Source: Cytophagales bacterium (GTDB lineage Bacteria > Bacteroidota > Bacteroidia > Cytophagales > Cyclobacteriaceae). Taken from it: a stretch of DNA of 21,903 bases. Each line of letters opens with the position of its first letter. The stretch's first letter is position 1. The position numbers were made by a program, and so were the translations under genes. The DNA lies in the NCBI GenBank assembly GCA_003504855.1, contig DNZD01000332.1, positions 1 to 21,903 of the forward strand. Reading direction: 5' to 3'. Positions 12,714-20,914 of the stretch are shown one piece after another. The notes below the pieces were generated by a model. It was not told the origin of the DNA, made no database searches, and saw nothing but the letters and a program-made list of their open reading frames with translations.

Positions 12714-14864
12714 TTAATTGTTTTTTGATTTTGAAAATGAATACCCCACACTCACATACATCAAGCGGCCGGGAATATTGGGGATGTATATCCGGTCGGT
12801 ATAGTTAAACAGGTTATCTATCCCTGCCTGAATACGAATTCCGGCAGGCAATGTCTTGGCCATAGAAATGTTAACGAGGGCATACCCGCTCACAAAATTG
12901 TCGTATACATCCAAAATGCTGTTGCCGTTGCGATCAGACACCGGGATGGTCTCGCCCTGGATGCTTCCCACAATGTCACCAATACCATATCGGCCGCGAT
13001 AAATCACCCGAAGGCTTGCGTCCAAACCTTTTTCCTTATCCACATAAAACAATTTCACATTGCCAACATGCCTTGATCGGTTATATAAACCGAAGTATTC
13101 GGAAGTTCTCAGTCTCCGGGTATCCAGAGTGACAGGATCACGCCAGAATACCTCGCCTTTGTTCACAGCACTCACTACATCTTTGTCTTTGGCGTACAAC
13201 AACTGATAGCCAAGAGACAAGTTGAGACGGGAAGTGAGTGGCATTGTGAAATTGGTTTCCACCCCTTCGGTAAAGGCGCGCCGGATATTCCGATAACTGT
13301 AAATGGTTTGGTTGGCGGACGTAATTGCCACCGCCTGGCTCTCAATCAGGTTGTCGATGGAGTTGTAAAAGAGATTAACGTCAGCTACTACGGAAGCAGG
13401 TAAAAGTATCCGAGCGCCAAAATTGAATGCCGCAGACCGCTCGGCCTGAAGTTTGCCGATCAAAGACGGATCAAAAAGATAGGCTTTGATTTGACCCTGC
13501 GACTCCAGCAAGGCCAAACGCTCACCTACCACTTCCGTACCCAGTACACTATAACCACCTCCGGCTGAATTATTAAAGTTGAAATACAACTGTCGGAAAT
13601 CCGGCGCCTTGAAGCCGATCCCGAATGAGCCTTTTAGGGCAATCCGGTTATTCAATTCATACCGGGTAGAGAGTTTGGGGCTAAACTGCGATCCATAGAT
13701 CGTGTTGTAGTCAAAGCGACCACCAGCAATCACGCTCAGGCGGGGTGAGGGCTTCCACTCCTCCTGGAAAAAAGCATACCGGGTCTGTTGTTTGCGTTGC
13801 ACCTCGTCGCCATAGCGGGAGGTCTGTACCGATTCCATGGTCTCGCCTGCGCCAAGGGTTAGGATGCTGTTATCGCTGAAGTAATACTCAGCATTCACTT
13901 CAGGCCTCATAAAGGACTGCTGAAAGTCGTCCTTATAATACAAGGTGTCTGTTACCTCATTATTCAGCCGCGTGGCTGTCTGATAGTGTGTAGTATAAAA
14001 CCGGCCCGTCATCTTGAGCCGATTTGAAAAGCGATGTACCAAAACCGGGTTGATGTTCCAGTCACTGGTGGTGCCGTGGCCGGAAGTGAGGATCTCCTGG
14101 CTGTTGGGTGTGGTTACTGCAAAGTTGAAGTCCTGCTTCTCATCAAAGTACCGACCCGACACACTAAAATCCGTCTTCGGTCCTATTTTGTAGGTGAGTT
14201 TGAGGTTGCCGGTATAATTCCTGAAGGGAGAAACCGTTTTGCCAAAATTCTCAGGGGAAAGGTCATACCCTGCCGTGCTGTAACGATTGCCAAAAACATA
14301 GACACCCAGTTTGCCGATGGTGGTACCAAAATCGCCCGACATGTCCATGGTGTTATTGGTGCCATAGCGTGTATAGTACGTTCCCCGTGTAGTTGTGGGC
14401 CGATCGGTGATAATGTTGATGACACCAGCCAGCGCATCCGATCCGTACAAACTGGACGAAGGGCCTTTTACAATTTCAATCTGCTTAATATTTCCAACCG
14501 TGATCCGGCTGAGTTCGAGCGAACCCGTATAACGACCAATGATTGGCTCACCATCAATGAGGATAAGGGTATAATCCGGGTTGAATCCCTGTAATTGAAT
14601 ACCATTGCCTTGTCCATTTACCTGCGGCACCACCACCAGGCCCGTTTGTTCCGTGAGCACATCATTTAACCTGAGTGATCCCATAGACCTAATCTGAAGC
14701 TTGGGAACCAGCGTAACAGGCATGGGCAATGCACCCATGGTGCGTTCATTCCGCGTGGCAGTTACAACAACTTCATCAAGTTGTTTGGATACCAATGAAT
14801 CCTGGGCGCGGCCTGTGAATGGCAGACTTAAAATAACAACTAAAACAACCCAGGTCTTTCGCAT
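12714..14864 (-). CDS. TonB-dependent outer membrane receptor, partner of HmuY
   Basis: From the ATG at 14864 the protein is 716 residues with a signal peptide (MRKTWVVLVVILSLPFTGRAQ); the frame is open 17 codons upstream, but this start is better. The TonB box is DEVVVTATR (30-38), the plug domain spans about 45-155 and includes the EIVKGPSSSLYGSDALAGVINI section, and the rest is a 22-strand beta-barrel ending in YSF near the C-terminus. It imports its ligand across the outer membrane using TonB energy. The position before hmuY suggests HmuR-type haem uptake. However, the first 250 residues contain no histidine, and the stretch from GFKAPDFRQLY (the FRAP-like box) to LQAERS also has none, whereas haem receptors usually have one there and in the plug. 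A clear promoter was not found. Confidence 0.92.
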   Translation of the reverse strand: MRKTWVVLVVILSLPFTGRAQDSLVSKQLDEVVVTATRNERTMGALPMPVTLVPKLQIRSMGSLRLNDVLTEQTGLVVVPQVNGQGNGIQLQGFNPDYTLILIDGEPIIGRYTGSLELSRITVGNIKQIEIVKGPSSSLYGSDALAGVINIITDRPTTTRGTYYTRYGTNNTMDMSGDFGTTIGKLGVYVFGNRYSTAGYDLSPENFGKTVSPFRNYTGNLKLTYKIGPKTDFSVSGRYFDEKQDFNFAVTTPNSQEILTSGHGTTSDWNINPVLVHRFSNRLKMTGRFYTTHYQTATRLNNEVTDTLYYKDDFQQSFMRPEVNAEYYFSDNSILTLGAGETMESVQTSRYGDEVQRKQQTRYAFFQEEWKPSPRLSVIAGGRFDYNTIYGSQFSPKLSTRYELNNRIALKGSFGIGFKAPDFRQLYFNFNNSAGGGYSVLGTEVVGERLALLESQGQIKAYLFDPSLIGKLQAERSAAFNFGARILLPASVVADVNLFYNSIDNLIESQAVAITSANQTIYSYRNIRRAFTEGVETNFTMPLTSRLNLSLGYQLLYAKDKDVVSAVNKGEVFWRDPVTLDTRRLRTSEYFGLYNRSRHVGNVKLFYVDKEKGLDASLRVIYRGRYGIGDIVGSIQGETIPVSDRNGNSILDVYDNFVSGYALVNISMAKTLPAGIRIQAGIDNLFNYTDRIYIPNIPGRLMYVSVGYSFSKSKNN

Positions 14865-14917
14865 GGGCGCAAAGATTAGCGGGAAGTAAATCAAAAAATA
14901 CCCAAATAAGTACAATT

Positions 14918-14935
14918 AATGACAGCGGGGTCATT
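14918..14935. promoter_or_regulatory. Inverted repeat, possible operator in the receptor/AraC intergenic region
   Basis: AATGAC (14918-14923) and GTCATT (14930-14935) form a perfect 6-base dyad with a 6-base spacer. It lies 54 bases before the receptor start and 92 bases before the AraC gene, in the only shared upstream region. Arms this short arise by chance fairly often in 160 bases, so the call is tentative. Confidence 0.25.
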
Positions 14936-14973
14936 TCTCAGGTAAGCTGCGGTAGAAGTATGACTTTAATCAG

Positions 14974-14990
14974 TATTTTTGTAAACAAAA
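14974..14990 (+). promoter_or_regulatory. Candidate AraC-gene -7 element overlapped by a palindrome
   Basis: TATTTTTG (14974-14981) matches the Bacteroidota -7 element exactly and lies 46 bases before the ATG at 15028. It overlaps the palindrome TTTTGTaaACAAAA (14977-14990, 6-base arms, 2-base centre), a good place for a repressor or for autoregulation. No -33 TTTG is seen at the right distance, which would fit a promoter that needs an activator. Confidence 0.4.
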
Positions 14991-15027
14991 GGCATTTTTC
15001 AGCTATAAAACCATTCTAAATAAGCCT

Positions 15028-15915
15028 ATGCACAGCCAGTCGATAGCAGAAAATACCCCTATAGGTAAATTACGTACCCTGTTCCAGCAAGAGGATAAGT
15101 CACTCGAAATCGTGGAAAATGATGCTCCGGAACCGCTTTCACAGCCAAGTGTGATACGTAAATCCATTATCCATTTCTACTTCTGCATGGAGGGGACAGC
15201 TACCTTTGAGTTTGGTCCTCACTACGTACGCGAGATTCAGCGTCAGCATAATTACTTCTTCTTTGATCCGGGTCGTGAACTTCCCTTCACCCTGCGCATG
15301 TCACCCCACTCCCGGATGGTGGTCATGACCATCTCGCTGGAGAGCTTGCATCAATTGTTTGTTCATGAACCACTCCCGTTCCTGAAGCCCGAAAACATCA
15401 ACCAGAAGTTTTACGACGAACGGGAAATACCATCCCACCTGATGGTGGAGTTAAATCAACTCTATAACATTCACCTGAGCACCAGTTCAAATAGCATTTA
15501 CTATCAGGGAAAAATACTTGAACTCCTCGCCCTGTACTTTTCGCAGCGCAAAGCAGACACCGAAACATGTCCATTTCTGAATGACCAGGAGACGGTGCGC
15601 AAAATCAAGAATGCCAAAGATTACATCCTGCAACATATGGAGGCCCCGCCTACTTTGAAGGAGTTGGCGCGTCTGATGGGCTTAAATGAATATCAGCTGA
15701 AAGCAGGCTTTAAAGAAATTTATGGAAATACGGTGTTCGGCTTCCTCCTCGACCACAAGCTGGATAGCGCCCGCGTGCTGCTGGACTCCATGAAGTTTCA
15801 GGTGGCTGAAGTTGCCTACAAGATTGGCTACACCAACCCCAGTCACTTTATCGCTGCCTTCAAGAAGAAGTTTGGCGTCACACCCAAGAAATACCTGATG
15901 GCGAAAGCCGCTTAG
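15028..15915 (+). CDS. AraC family transcriptional regulator
   Basis: A 295-residue cytoplasmic regulator. Residues about 40-115 form a cupin-like sensing domain (FYFCMEGTATFEFG to the FFFDPGRELPFTLR section), a helical linker follows (about 135-175), and the C-terminal AraC DNA-binding domain spans about 190-292 with two helix-turn-helix units (about 209-229 and 258-280) and the signature VAEVAYKIGYTNPSHFIAAFKKKFGVTPKKY. The type resembles the PchR-like regulators that sense a siderophore or haem-related ligand. It is divergent from the TonB receptor gene with 163 bases between starts, so it probably controls receptor and hmuY expression. It ends one base from the convergent HerA-like gene. 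Confidence 0.92.
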   Translation: MHSQSIAENTPIGKLRTLFQQEDKSLEIVENDAPEPLSQPSVIRKSIIHFYFCMEGTATFEFGPHYVREIQRQHNYFFFDPGRELPFTLRMSPHSRMVVMTISLESLHQLFVHEPLPFLKPENINQKFYDEREIPSHLMVELNQLYNIHLSTSSNSIYYQGKILELLALYFSQRKADTETCPFLNDQETVRKIKNAKDYILQHMEAPPTLKELARLMGLNEYQLKAGFKEIYGNTVFGFLLDHKLDSARVLLDSMKFQVAEVAYKIGYTNPSHFIAAFKKKFGVTPKKYLMAKAA

Positions 15916-15916
15916 A

Positions 15917-17455
15917 TCACCATCCGCGTCGCGAAGATCGACGGGGTGCTGTACCAAAGAGCATCCCGAAAACACCCCTGACCAACTCCTTGCCTACCTG
16001 CTTGGCCACCGGTGAGGTGAGCACTTGCTCAAACGTGCTTTTCTCTGCCTTGGTAGTACGTACCGTGGATGTCGCAGGGGCGGTACCAGCCTGGGTTTCC
16101 TGCATAGCTTGTACACGCTCATTGAGGATTTCGAAAGCACTGCGGGGATCGACCGTCTCTTTGTATTTCTTATACATATCAGAGCTATTCAGGTGAACCT
16201 GATACTCTTCCTGGGAGAGCGGTCCCATGACGGACGCAGGTGGCGCCAGGTGCGTCACAACTGTTTCTGTTGGAATGCCTTTGTCATTCAACACCGTGAT
16301 AAATGCCTGTCCAATACCCAACTGGGTAAATTGTTTTTCCAGATCATAGAAGGCTGACTTGGGGAACGTCTTGATGGTTTCTTTCAGGTCCTTTACATCA
16401 TTAGGTGTAAAAGCCCGGATGACATGGTGAACGCGGTTACCCAACTGTGCCAGCACCGACGGGGGCACATCCTGTGTCATCTGGGTACAAAAGAAAATTC
16501 CCACTCCCTTGGAACGGATTAACCGGATCACCTGCTCAATCTGTTCCATGAAAGCCTTGGGAGCATCTTTGAACAGCAAATGTGCTTCGTCCAAAAAGAA
16601 AATCAGCTTGGGTTTGTCCAGGTCTCCGGCCTCCGGAAGGCTTTGATAAATTTCTGCCAGCAAGGACAGCATGAATGTTGAAAAGATGGCCGGCTGATTC
16701 TGAACATCCGATACATTCAATAGGCTAATCACCCCGCGTCCATCCACCTTTTCCAGGAGGTCGGCTACGTCAAAAGATTTCTCTCCGAATATCTGATTGA
16801 CGCCCTGCTGCTCGAGGGCTACGATCTTTCGCAAAATGGTGGATGCGGTGGCCCCTGAAATTTTTCCATAAGCATCTTTGATTTCCTTCGCTCCCTCGCC
16901 TTCTGACAAATAGTTAAGCACTTTCTTGAGGTCCTGCAGATCGACAATTGGCAACTTTTTATCGTCGGCATACTTAAAGAGAATCATCATCACACTGCTC
17001 TGCACCTCATTCAATTCAAGAACTTTGCTGAGGAGCACCGGCCCAAATTCAGTTACGGTGGCGCGCATCTGTGCACCGAGTTTCCCGCTGAGTGAATAAA
17101 TTTCGAGTGGGTATGCAGAAGGAGCAAATGTGATCCCCAGCGCAGCAGCACGCTCTTTGATCTTATCATTGACGGCTCCTTCCTTGGCAAAGCCAGAAAG
17201 GTCTCCTTTCATATCCGGCATAAACACAGCCACACCGGCAGCCGAAAGTTGTTCCGCAATCATCTGAAGCGTGCGGGTCTTGCCGGATCCGGTAGCCCCT
17301 GTCACCAGCCCGTGGCGGTTCATCATACGCAGGGAAAGATTTACCCTGGCCTCCGGAATAATCTCACCCTCCAGAATTCCTGCGCCGAGATAAATGGAGG
17401 CACCAGGCATGGTGTAGGAAGTATTGACGGCGGCAATAAATTTATCTTTAGACAT
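15917..17455 (-). CDS. HerA-like P-loop ATPase (DUF853/YjgR family)
   Basis: A 512-residue cytoplasmic ATPase of the HerA/FtsK superfamily, DUF853 branch. The Walker A is GATGSGKT (53-60), the Walker B is LIFFLDEAH (284-292) with Asp289-Glu290, CTQ at 323-325 takes the sensor position, and Arg341 in GNRVHHVIRAFT is a candidate arginine finger. The C-terminal 80 residues are low-complexity and end in a basic tail (RRSSRRGW). Family members such as YjgR form hexamers; their task is not firmly established, although the fold moves DNA in relatives. No NurA nuclease gene or defence gene is beside it, so it is not evidently part of a HerA-NurA or Sir2-HerA defence pair. A -7-like box lies on the minus strand at 17492-17499. 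Confidence 0.9.
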   Translation of the reverse strand: MSKDKFIAAVNTSYTMPGASIYLGAGILEGEIIPEARVNLSLRMMNRHGLVTGATGSGKTRTLQMIAEQLSAAGVAVFMPDMKGDLSGFAKEGAVNDKIKERAAALGITFAPSAYPLEIYSLSGKLGAQMRATVTEFGPVLLSKVLELNEVQSSVMMILFKYADDKKLPIVDLQDLKKVLNYLSEGEGAKEIKDAYGKISGATASTILRKIVALEQQGVNQIFGEKSFDVADLLEKVDGRGVISLLNVSDVQNQPAIFSTFMLSLLAEIYQSLPEAGDLDKPKLIFFLDEAHLLFKDAPKAFMEQIEQVIRLIRSKGVGIFFCTQMTQDVPPSVLAQLGNRVHHVIRAFTPNDVKDLKETIKTFPKSAFYDLEKQFTQLGIGQAFITVLNDKGIPTETVVTHLAPPASVMGPLSQEEYQVHLNSSDMYKKYKETVDPRSAFEILNERVQAMQETQAGTAPATSTVRTTKAEKSTFEQVLTSPVAKQVGKELVRGVFGMLFGTAPRRSSRRGW

Positions 17456-17491
17456 AACAATCTGTTTTGGTACGGTGATGTAAACCTAAGA

Positions 17492-17499
17492 CAAAAATA
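17492..17499 (-). promoter_or_regulatory. Candidate -7 element of the HerA-like gene
   Basis: The minus strand reads TATTTTTG, an exact TAnnTTTG match, 36 bases before the ATG at 17455. A -33 TTTG is not seen at the usual distance. The rest of the 198-base gap up to the amidohydrolase gene holds no other convincing signal; only a poor -7 match, TATCTTCC at 17622-17629, precedes that gene. Confidence 0.4.
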
Positions 17500-17653
17500 G
17501 AGTGCATTGAAGAAAATCCTGATTGTTGTTAGCCGGACTAAATGAGCCTTTGGTCAATTGATGGCAGCGTTCATACACCCGCCGCCAGATCATTTTGATT
17601 TCCAGGCGTGTGGTTTTTTGGTATCTTCCCTCCTAACCTTTTCCAAACGCCCC

Positions 17654-19237
17654 ATGAAGCGACTCATCATCCTGTTGTTATTGTTTTCTGTGCAGCTCCG
17701 TGCACAGGAAGGTGTAAAGAAAGCCCCCCTGGTAAAAGAAGGCGATGGACCCTTTACCCAATTAATCATCCGTGGCGTCATGCTCATCGATGGCACTGGA
17801 GCACCTCCCGTAGGTCCAGTGGACATTATCTGCCGCGGAAATAAAATTACCAACATCATAAGCCTGGGACTCCCCACACCCGGTATGGCTAGTGATGCCA
17901 ATCGAACCAAACTGGAACCAGGCGGCAAAGAAATCCAGGCCGAAGGTATGTACCTGATGCCCGGATTTGTGGACATGCACGGTCACATCGGTGGCGGCCA
18001 GGCACCAGATGCTGAATATGTCTTCAAACTGTGGATGGCACATGGCATCACCACGATCCGCGAGCCAGGTTCAGGCAATGGCATCGATTGGGTACTTGAA
18101 CACAAGAAGAACAGCGCACAAAACCTGATCACCGCACCGCGGATAAAAGCCTATGTGGCTTTCGGATCCGGAAGCAAAGAGCCTATCCGCACACCGGAAC
18201 AAGCTCGTGCGTGGGTCAATGAAAACAAACTGAAAGGAGCCGATGGAATAAAATTCTTTGGCGCAGCTCCGGAGATTATGGACGCTGCTTTGCGCGAAAA
18301 CAAACGACTCGGACTTCGATCTGCCTGTCACCATGCACAGTTGGGCGTAGCCCGGTGGAATGTTGTACAATCGGCTCAGGCAGGTCTCACCACCATGGAG
18401 CATTGGTATGGTTTGCCCGAAGCCATGCTGTCGGGATCAAGCTTGCAGGACTACCCTCTCAATTACAACTATGCCAACGAGCAGCACCGTTTTGAAGAGG
18501 CAGGCAGGTTATGGAAGCAAGCCGCTGCGCCGTATACACCAAAATGGAACGCGGTGATGGATACTTTATTAAAACTGGATTTCACACTCGATCCAACCTT
18601 CGATACCTATGAGGCAGCCCGCGACTTGCACAAGGCACGCCGCCAGGAATGGCATGAAACTTATACCCTTCCCCGGTTGTGGGCTTTTTATCAACCGAGT
18701 CGCCAGGCCCACGGATCCTTTTGGTTTTCCTGGGGCACTGAACAGGAGATTGCGTGGAAAGAAAACTTCAGGCTTTGGATGACCTTCGTGAATGAATACA
18801 AGAACCGGGGCGGTCGTGTTACCGCAGGATCAGACAATGCATTTATCTTTCAGTTATATGGATTTGGATATATCCGTGAACTGGAACTGCTGCGCGAAGC
18901 TGGTTTCCATCCGTTGGAAGTCATTCGCTCAGCTACTTTGTATGGTGCGCAGGCACTCGGCATGGACAAGGAAATTGGCTCGGTGGAGATCGGCAAACTC
19001 GCCGATTTTGTCATCGTTGATCAGAACCCCCTCGAAAATCTTCAGGTGTTGTATGGTGTCGGTGCAGTTAAGCTCATGCCGGATAACACCGTGAAACGGG
19101 TTGGCGGTATTTCCTATACCATCAAAGACGGCATCGTGTATGACGCCAAGAAACTGTTAGCGGATGTAAAAAAGATTGTAGACAACGAAAAAACAAAAGC
19201 CGGCTTTCAATTGAAGCAACCCGGTGTTAATGACTAA
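17654..19237 (+). CDS. Exported metal-dependent amidohydrolase, tandem copy 1
   Basis: From the ATG at 17654 the protein is 527 residues with a signal peptide (MKRLIILLLLFSVQLRAQ); the frame stays open 32 codons upstream without a plausible signal. It is a subtype I amidohydrolase: a small beta-domain made of both ends of the chain flanks the metal barrel. All ligands are visible: His109-x-His111 in DMHGH, Lys200 in GADGIKFFG (likely carboxylated bridge), His226/His227 in CHHAQ, His250 in MEHWYG and Asp394 in GSDNAF. About 140 residues separate His250 from Asp394, a long insertion for the family, rich in aromatic and basic residues (265-385). It would hydrolyse an amide or ester bond in the periplasm; the substrate is unknown. 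The second copy follows after 4 bases. Confidence 0.92.
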   Translation: MKRLIILLLLFSVQLRAQEGVKKAPLVKEGDGPFTQLIIRGVMLIDGTGAPPVGPVDIICRGNKITNIISLGLPTPGMASDANRTKLEPGGKEIQAEGMYLMPGFVDMHGHIGGGQAPDAEYVFKLWMAHGITTIREPGSGNGIDWVLEHKKNSAQNLITAPRIKAYVAFGSGSKEPIRTPEQARAWVNENKLKGADGIKFFGAAPEIMDAALRENKRLGLRSACHHAQLGVARWNVVQSAQAGLTTMEHWYGLPEAMLSGSSLQDYPLNYNYANEQHRFEEAGRLWKQAAAPYTPKWNAVMDTLLKLDFTLDPTFDTYEAARDLHKARRQEWHETYTLPRLWAFYQPSRQAHGSFWFSWGTEQEIAWKENFRLWMTFVNEYKNRGGRVTAGSDNAFIFQLYGFGYIRELELLREAGFHPLEVIRSATLYGAQALGMDKEIGSVEIGKLADFVIVDQNPLENLQVLYGVGAVKLMPDNTVKRVGGISYTIKDGIVYDAKKLLADVKKIVDNEKTKAGFQLKQPGVND

Positions 19238-19241
19238 GCCC

Positions 19242-20828
19242 ATGAAAAAACTCGTTCTTCTCATCGCCCTGACCACAACATTCGGAGTTTTTGCTCAGGA
19301 TGCCGAGCGCGTAGCCCCTGCTCCCCTCGTCAAAGAAGGTGATGGCCCCTTCACCCAATTAATTATTCGCGGAGTAATGCTCATCGATGGCACAGGCGCG
19401 CCGCCGGTTGGTCCTGTTGACATTATTTGTCGCGGGAACAAAATCACCAACATCATTAGCCTTGGACTTCCCACCCCGGGAATGGCCAGTGATGGCAACC
19501 GCACCAAACTCGAACCGGGAGGAAAAGAAATAAATGCAGAAGGCATGTACCTCATGCCCGGTTTCATTGATTGCCACGCCCATACCGGCGGCACACAGGC
19601 TCCCTATGCTGAGTATGTATTTAAATTGTGGATGGCACACGGCGTGACCACCATTTGTGACCCGGGATCGGGCAACGGTATTAAGTGGCAGGTCGATCAG
19701 CGTGAGAAAAGCGCCCAGAATCTGATCACTGCACCACGTATTAAAGCATACACATTTTTCGGAATGGGCAGTAAAGCACCCATTAGTACACCGGAAGAAG
19801 CCCGGGCCTGGATTCGCGAGAATAAACTCAATGGTGCTGATGGTGTAAAATTCGGTGGACAGAATCCTGATATCATGGCTGCAGCCCTCGACGAAAATAA
19901 GAAGTTGGGCATGCGCAGCGAGTGTCACCATGCGCAACCATTCGTGGCCCGCTGGAATGTATTGAACTCCGCCAAAGCCGGCTTGACCAGCATGGAACAT
20001 TGGTACGGCTTGCCAGAAGCACTCTTTGATAAACAGACCGTGCAGAATTTTCCGCTCAATTATAATTACACCAATGAACAGGATCGCTTCAGCGAAGCCG
20101 GGCGCCTGTGGAAACAAGCTGCTGCTCCTTACTCTGAGAAGTGGAACCAAGTGATGAATACACTCCTCAAACTCGACTTCACGCTGGATCCTACCTTTAA
20201 TATTTATGAGGCGAGTCGCGACCTGCATAAGGCCCGCCGGGCAGAGTGGCACGAAGATTACACCTTGCCCCAACTTTGGGAATTCTATCAACCCAGCCTG
20301 CGGTCACACGGTAGCTACTGGCACTCCTGGGGCACTGAACAAGAAGTAGCCTGGCGTGAAAACTATCGCCTGTGGATGACGTTCATCAATGAATACAAGA
20401 ATCGCGGGGGCCGTGTCACAACCGGCTCTGACTCTGGTTTCATTTTTCAATTGTATGGATTTGCCTACATCCGCGAACTCGAACTGTTGCGCGAAGCAGG
20501 ATTTCATCCCCTGGAAGTGATTCGATCAGCCACCTTGAATGGCGCACAGGCATTAGGCATGGACAAGCAGGTTGGCTCGGTGGAGATCGGCAAGCTGGCT
20601 GACTTTGTCATTGTTGATGCCAACCCGCTGGAAAACCTGCAGGTGCTCTATGGTACCGGTGCTGTTAAGCTCAATGCCGATAACAAGGTAGTCCGGGTAG
20701 GTGGCGTCAAATACACCATCAAGGACGGGATTGTTTATGACGCCAAGAAACTGCTCGCTGATGTTAAGAAAATTGTGGATGCCGAAAAGGCCAAGTCGGG
20801 CTGGGTACTGAAACAACCCGGAAACTAA
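19242..20828 (+). CDS. Exported metal-dependent amidohydrolase, tandem copy 2
   Basis: From the ATG at 19242 the protein is 528 residues with a signal peptide (MKKLVLLIALTTTFGVFAQ). An ATG at 19230 and a GTG at 19224 are also in frame and would overlap copy 1, but would place charged residues before the signal. The metal ligands are intact: His112-x-His114 in DCHAH, Lys203 in GADGVKFGG, His229/His230 in CHHAQ, His253 in MEHWYG and Asp397 in GSDSGF. It is very similar to copy 1, and the visible differences cluster near the active site: MHGHIGGGQ against CHAHTGGTQ, and TIREPGSG against TICDPGSG. The two enzymes probably act on related but not identical substrates. They form an operon with a 4-base gap. 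The 86-base region after it holds a long inverted repeat. Confidence 0.92.
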   Translation: MKKLVLLIALTTTFGVFAQDAERVAPAPLVKEGDGPFTQLIIRGVMLIDGTGAPPVGPVDIICRGNKITNIISLGLPTPGMASDGNRTKLEPGGKEINAEGMYLMPGFIDCHAHTGGTQAPYAEYVFKLWMAHGVTTICDPGSGNGIKWQVDQREKSAQNLITAPRIKAYTFFGMGSKAPISTPEEARAWIRENKLNGADGVKFGGQNPDIMAAALDENKKLGMRSECHHAQPFVARWNVLNSAKAGLTSMEHWYGLPEALFDKQTVQNFPLNYNYTNEQDRFSEAGRLWKQAAAPYSEKWNQVMNTLLKLDFTLDPTFNIYEASRDLHKARRAEWHEDYTLPQLWEFYQPSLRSHGSYWHSWGTEQEVAWRENYRLWMTFINEYKNRGGRVTTGSDSGFIFQLYGFAYIRELELLREAGFHPLEVIRSATLNGAQALGMDKQVGSVEIGKLADFVIVDANPLENLQVLYGTGAVKLNADNKVVRVGGVKYTIKDGIVYDAKKLLADVKKIVDAEKAKSGWVLKQPGN

Positions 20829-20854
20829 TTACCAGAACATGCAGCCGTAAATGT

Positions 20855-20908
20855 CGGGTTGATGACAAAGATTTAAAGGTTAGATATTCATCTTTGTCAT
20901 CAAACCCG
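20855..20908. promoter_or_regulatory. Long inverted repeat before the YHS gene
   Basis: The left arm CGGGTTGATGACAAAGAT (20855-20872) pairs with the right arm ATCTTTGTCATCAAACCCG (20890-20908) over all 18 positions with one bulged A, around a 17-base AT-rich centre. It sits between the amidohydrolase stop (20828) and the YHS start (20915). No T-run follows on either side, so it is not a typical terminator. It could be an operator for a dimeric regulator or an RNA hairpin ending 6 bases before the start codon. CATCTTTG inside the right arm (20889-20896) is one base off the -7 consensus. Confidence 0.7.
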
Positions 20909-20914
20909 TTATTT

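Larger units (their letters stand above)
17654..20828 (+). repeat. Tandem gene duplication of amidohydrolase
   Basis: The two consecutive genes encode proteins of 527 and 528 residues that align end to end with almost no gaps. Residues 24-81 of copy 1 (bases 17723-17896) and 27-84 of copy 2 (19320-19493) are identical over 58 positions, yet 31 of these 58 codons differ by synonymous changes. The duplication is therefore old, and both copies are under strong selection; recent gene conversion in this block is unlikely. Confidence 0.9.

Noticed and set aside
15917..17455. HerA-like ATPase as part of an anti-phage defence system
   Set aside because: No NurA, Sir2, nuclease or other defence gene is adjacent, and the protein belongs to the housekeeping DUF853 branch.
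19359..20291. Open frame of 310 codons on the minus strand
   Set aside because: It is antisense to the second amidohydrolase; a shorter, broken counterpart appears opposite copy 1, as expected for a by-product of shared codon use.
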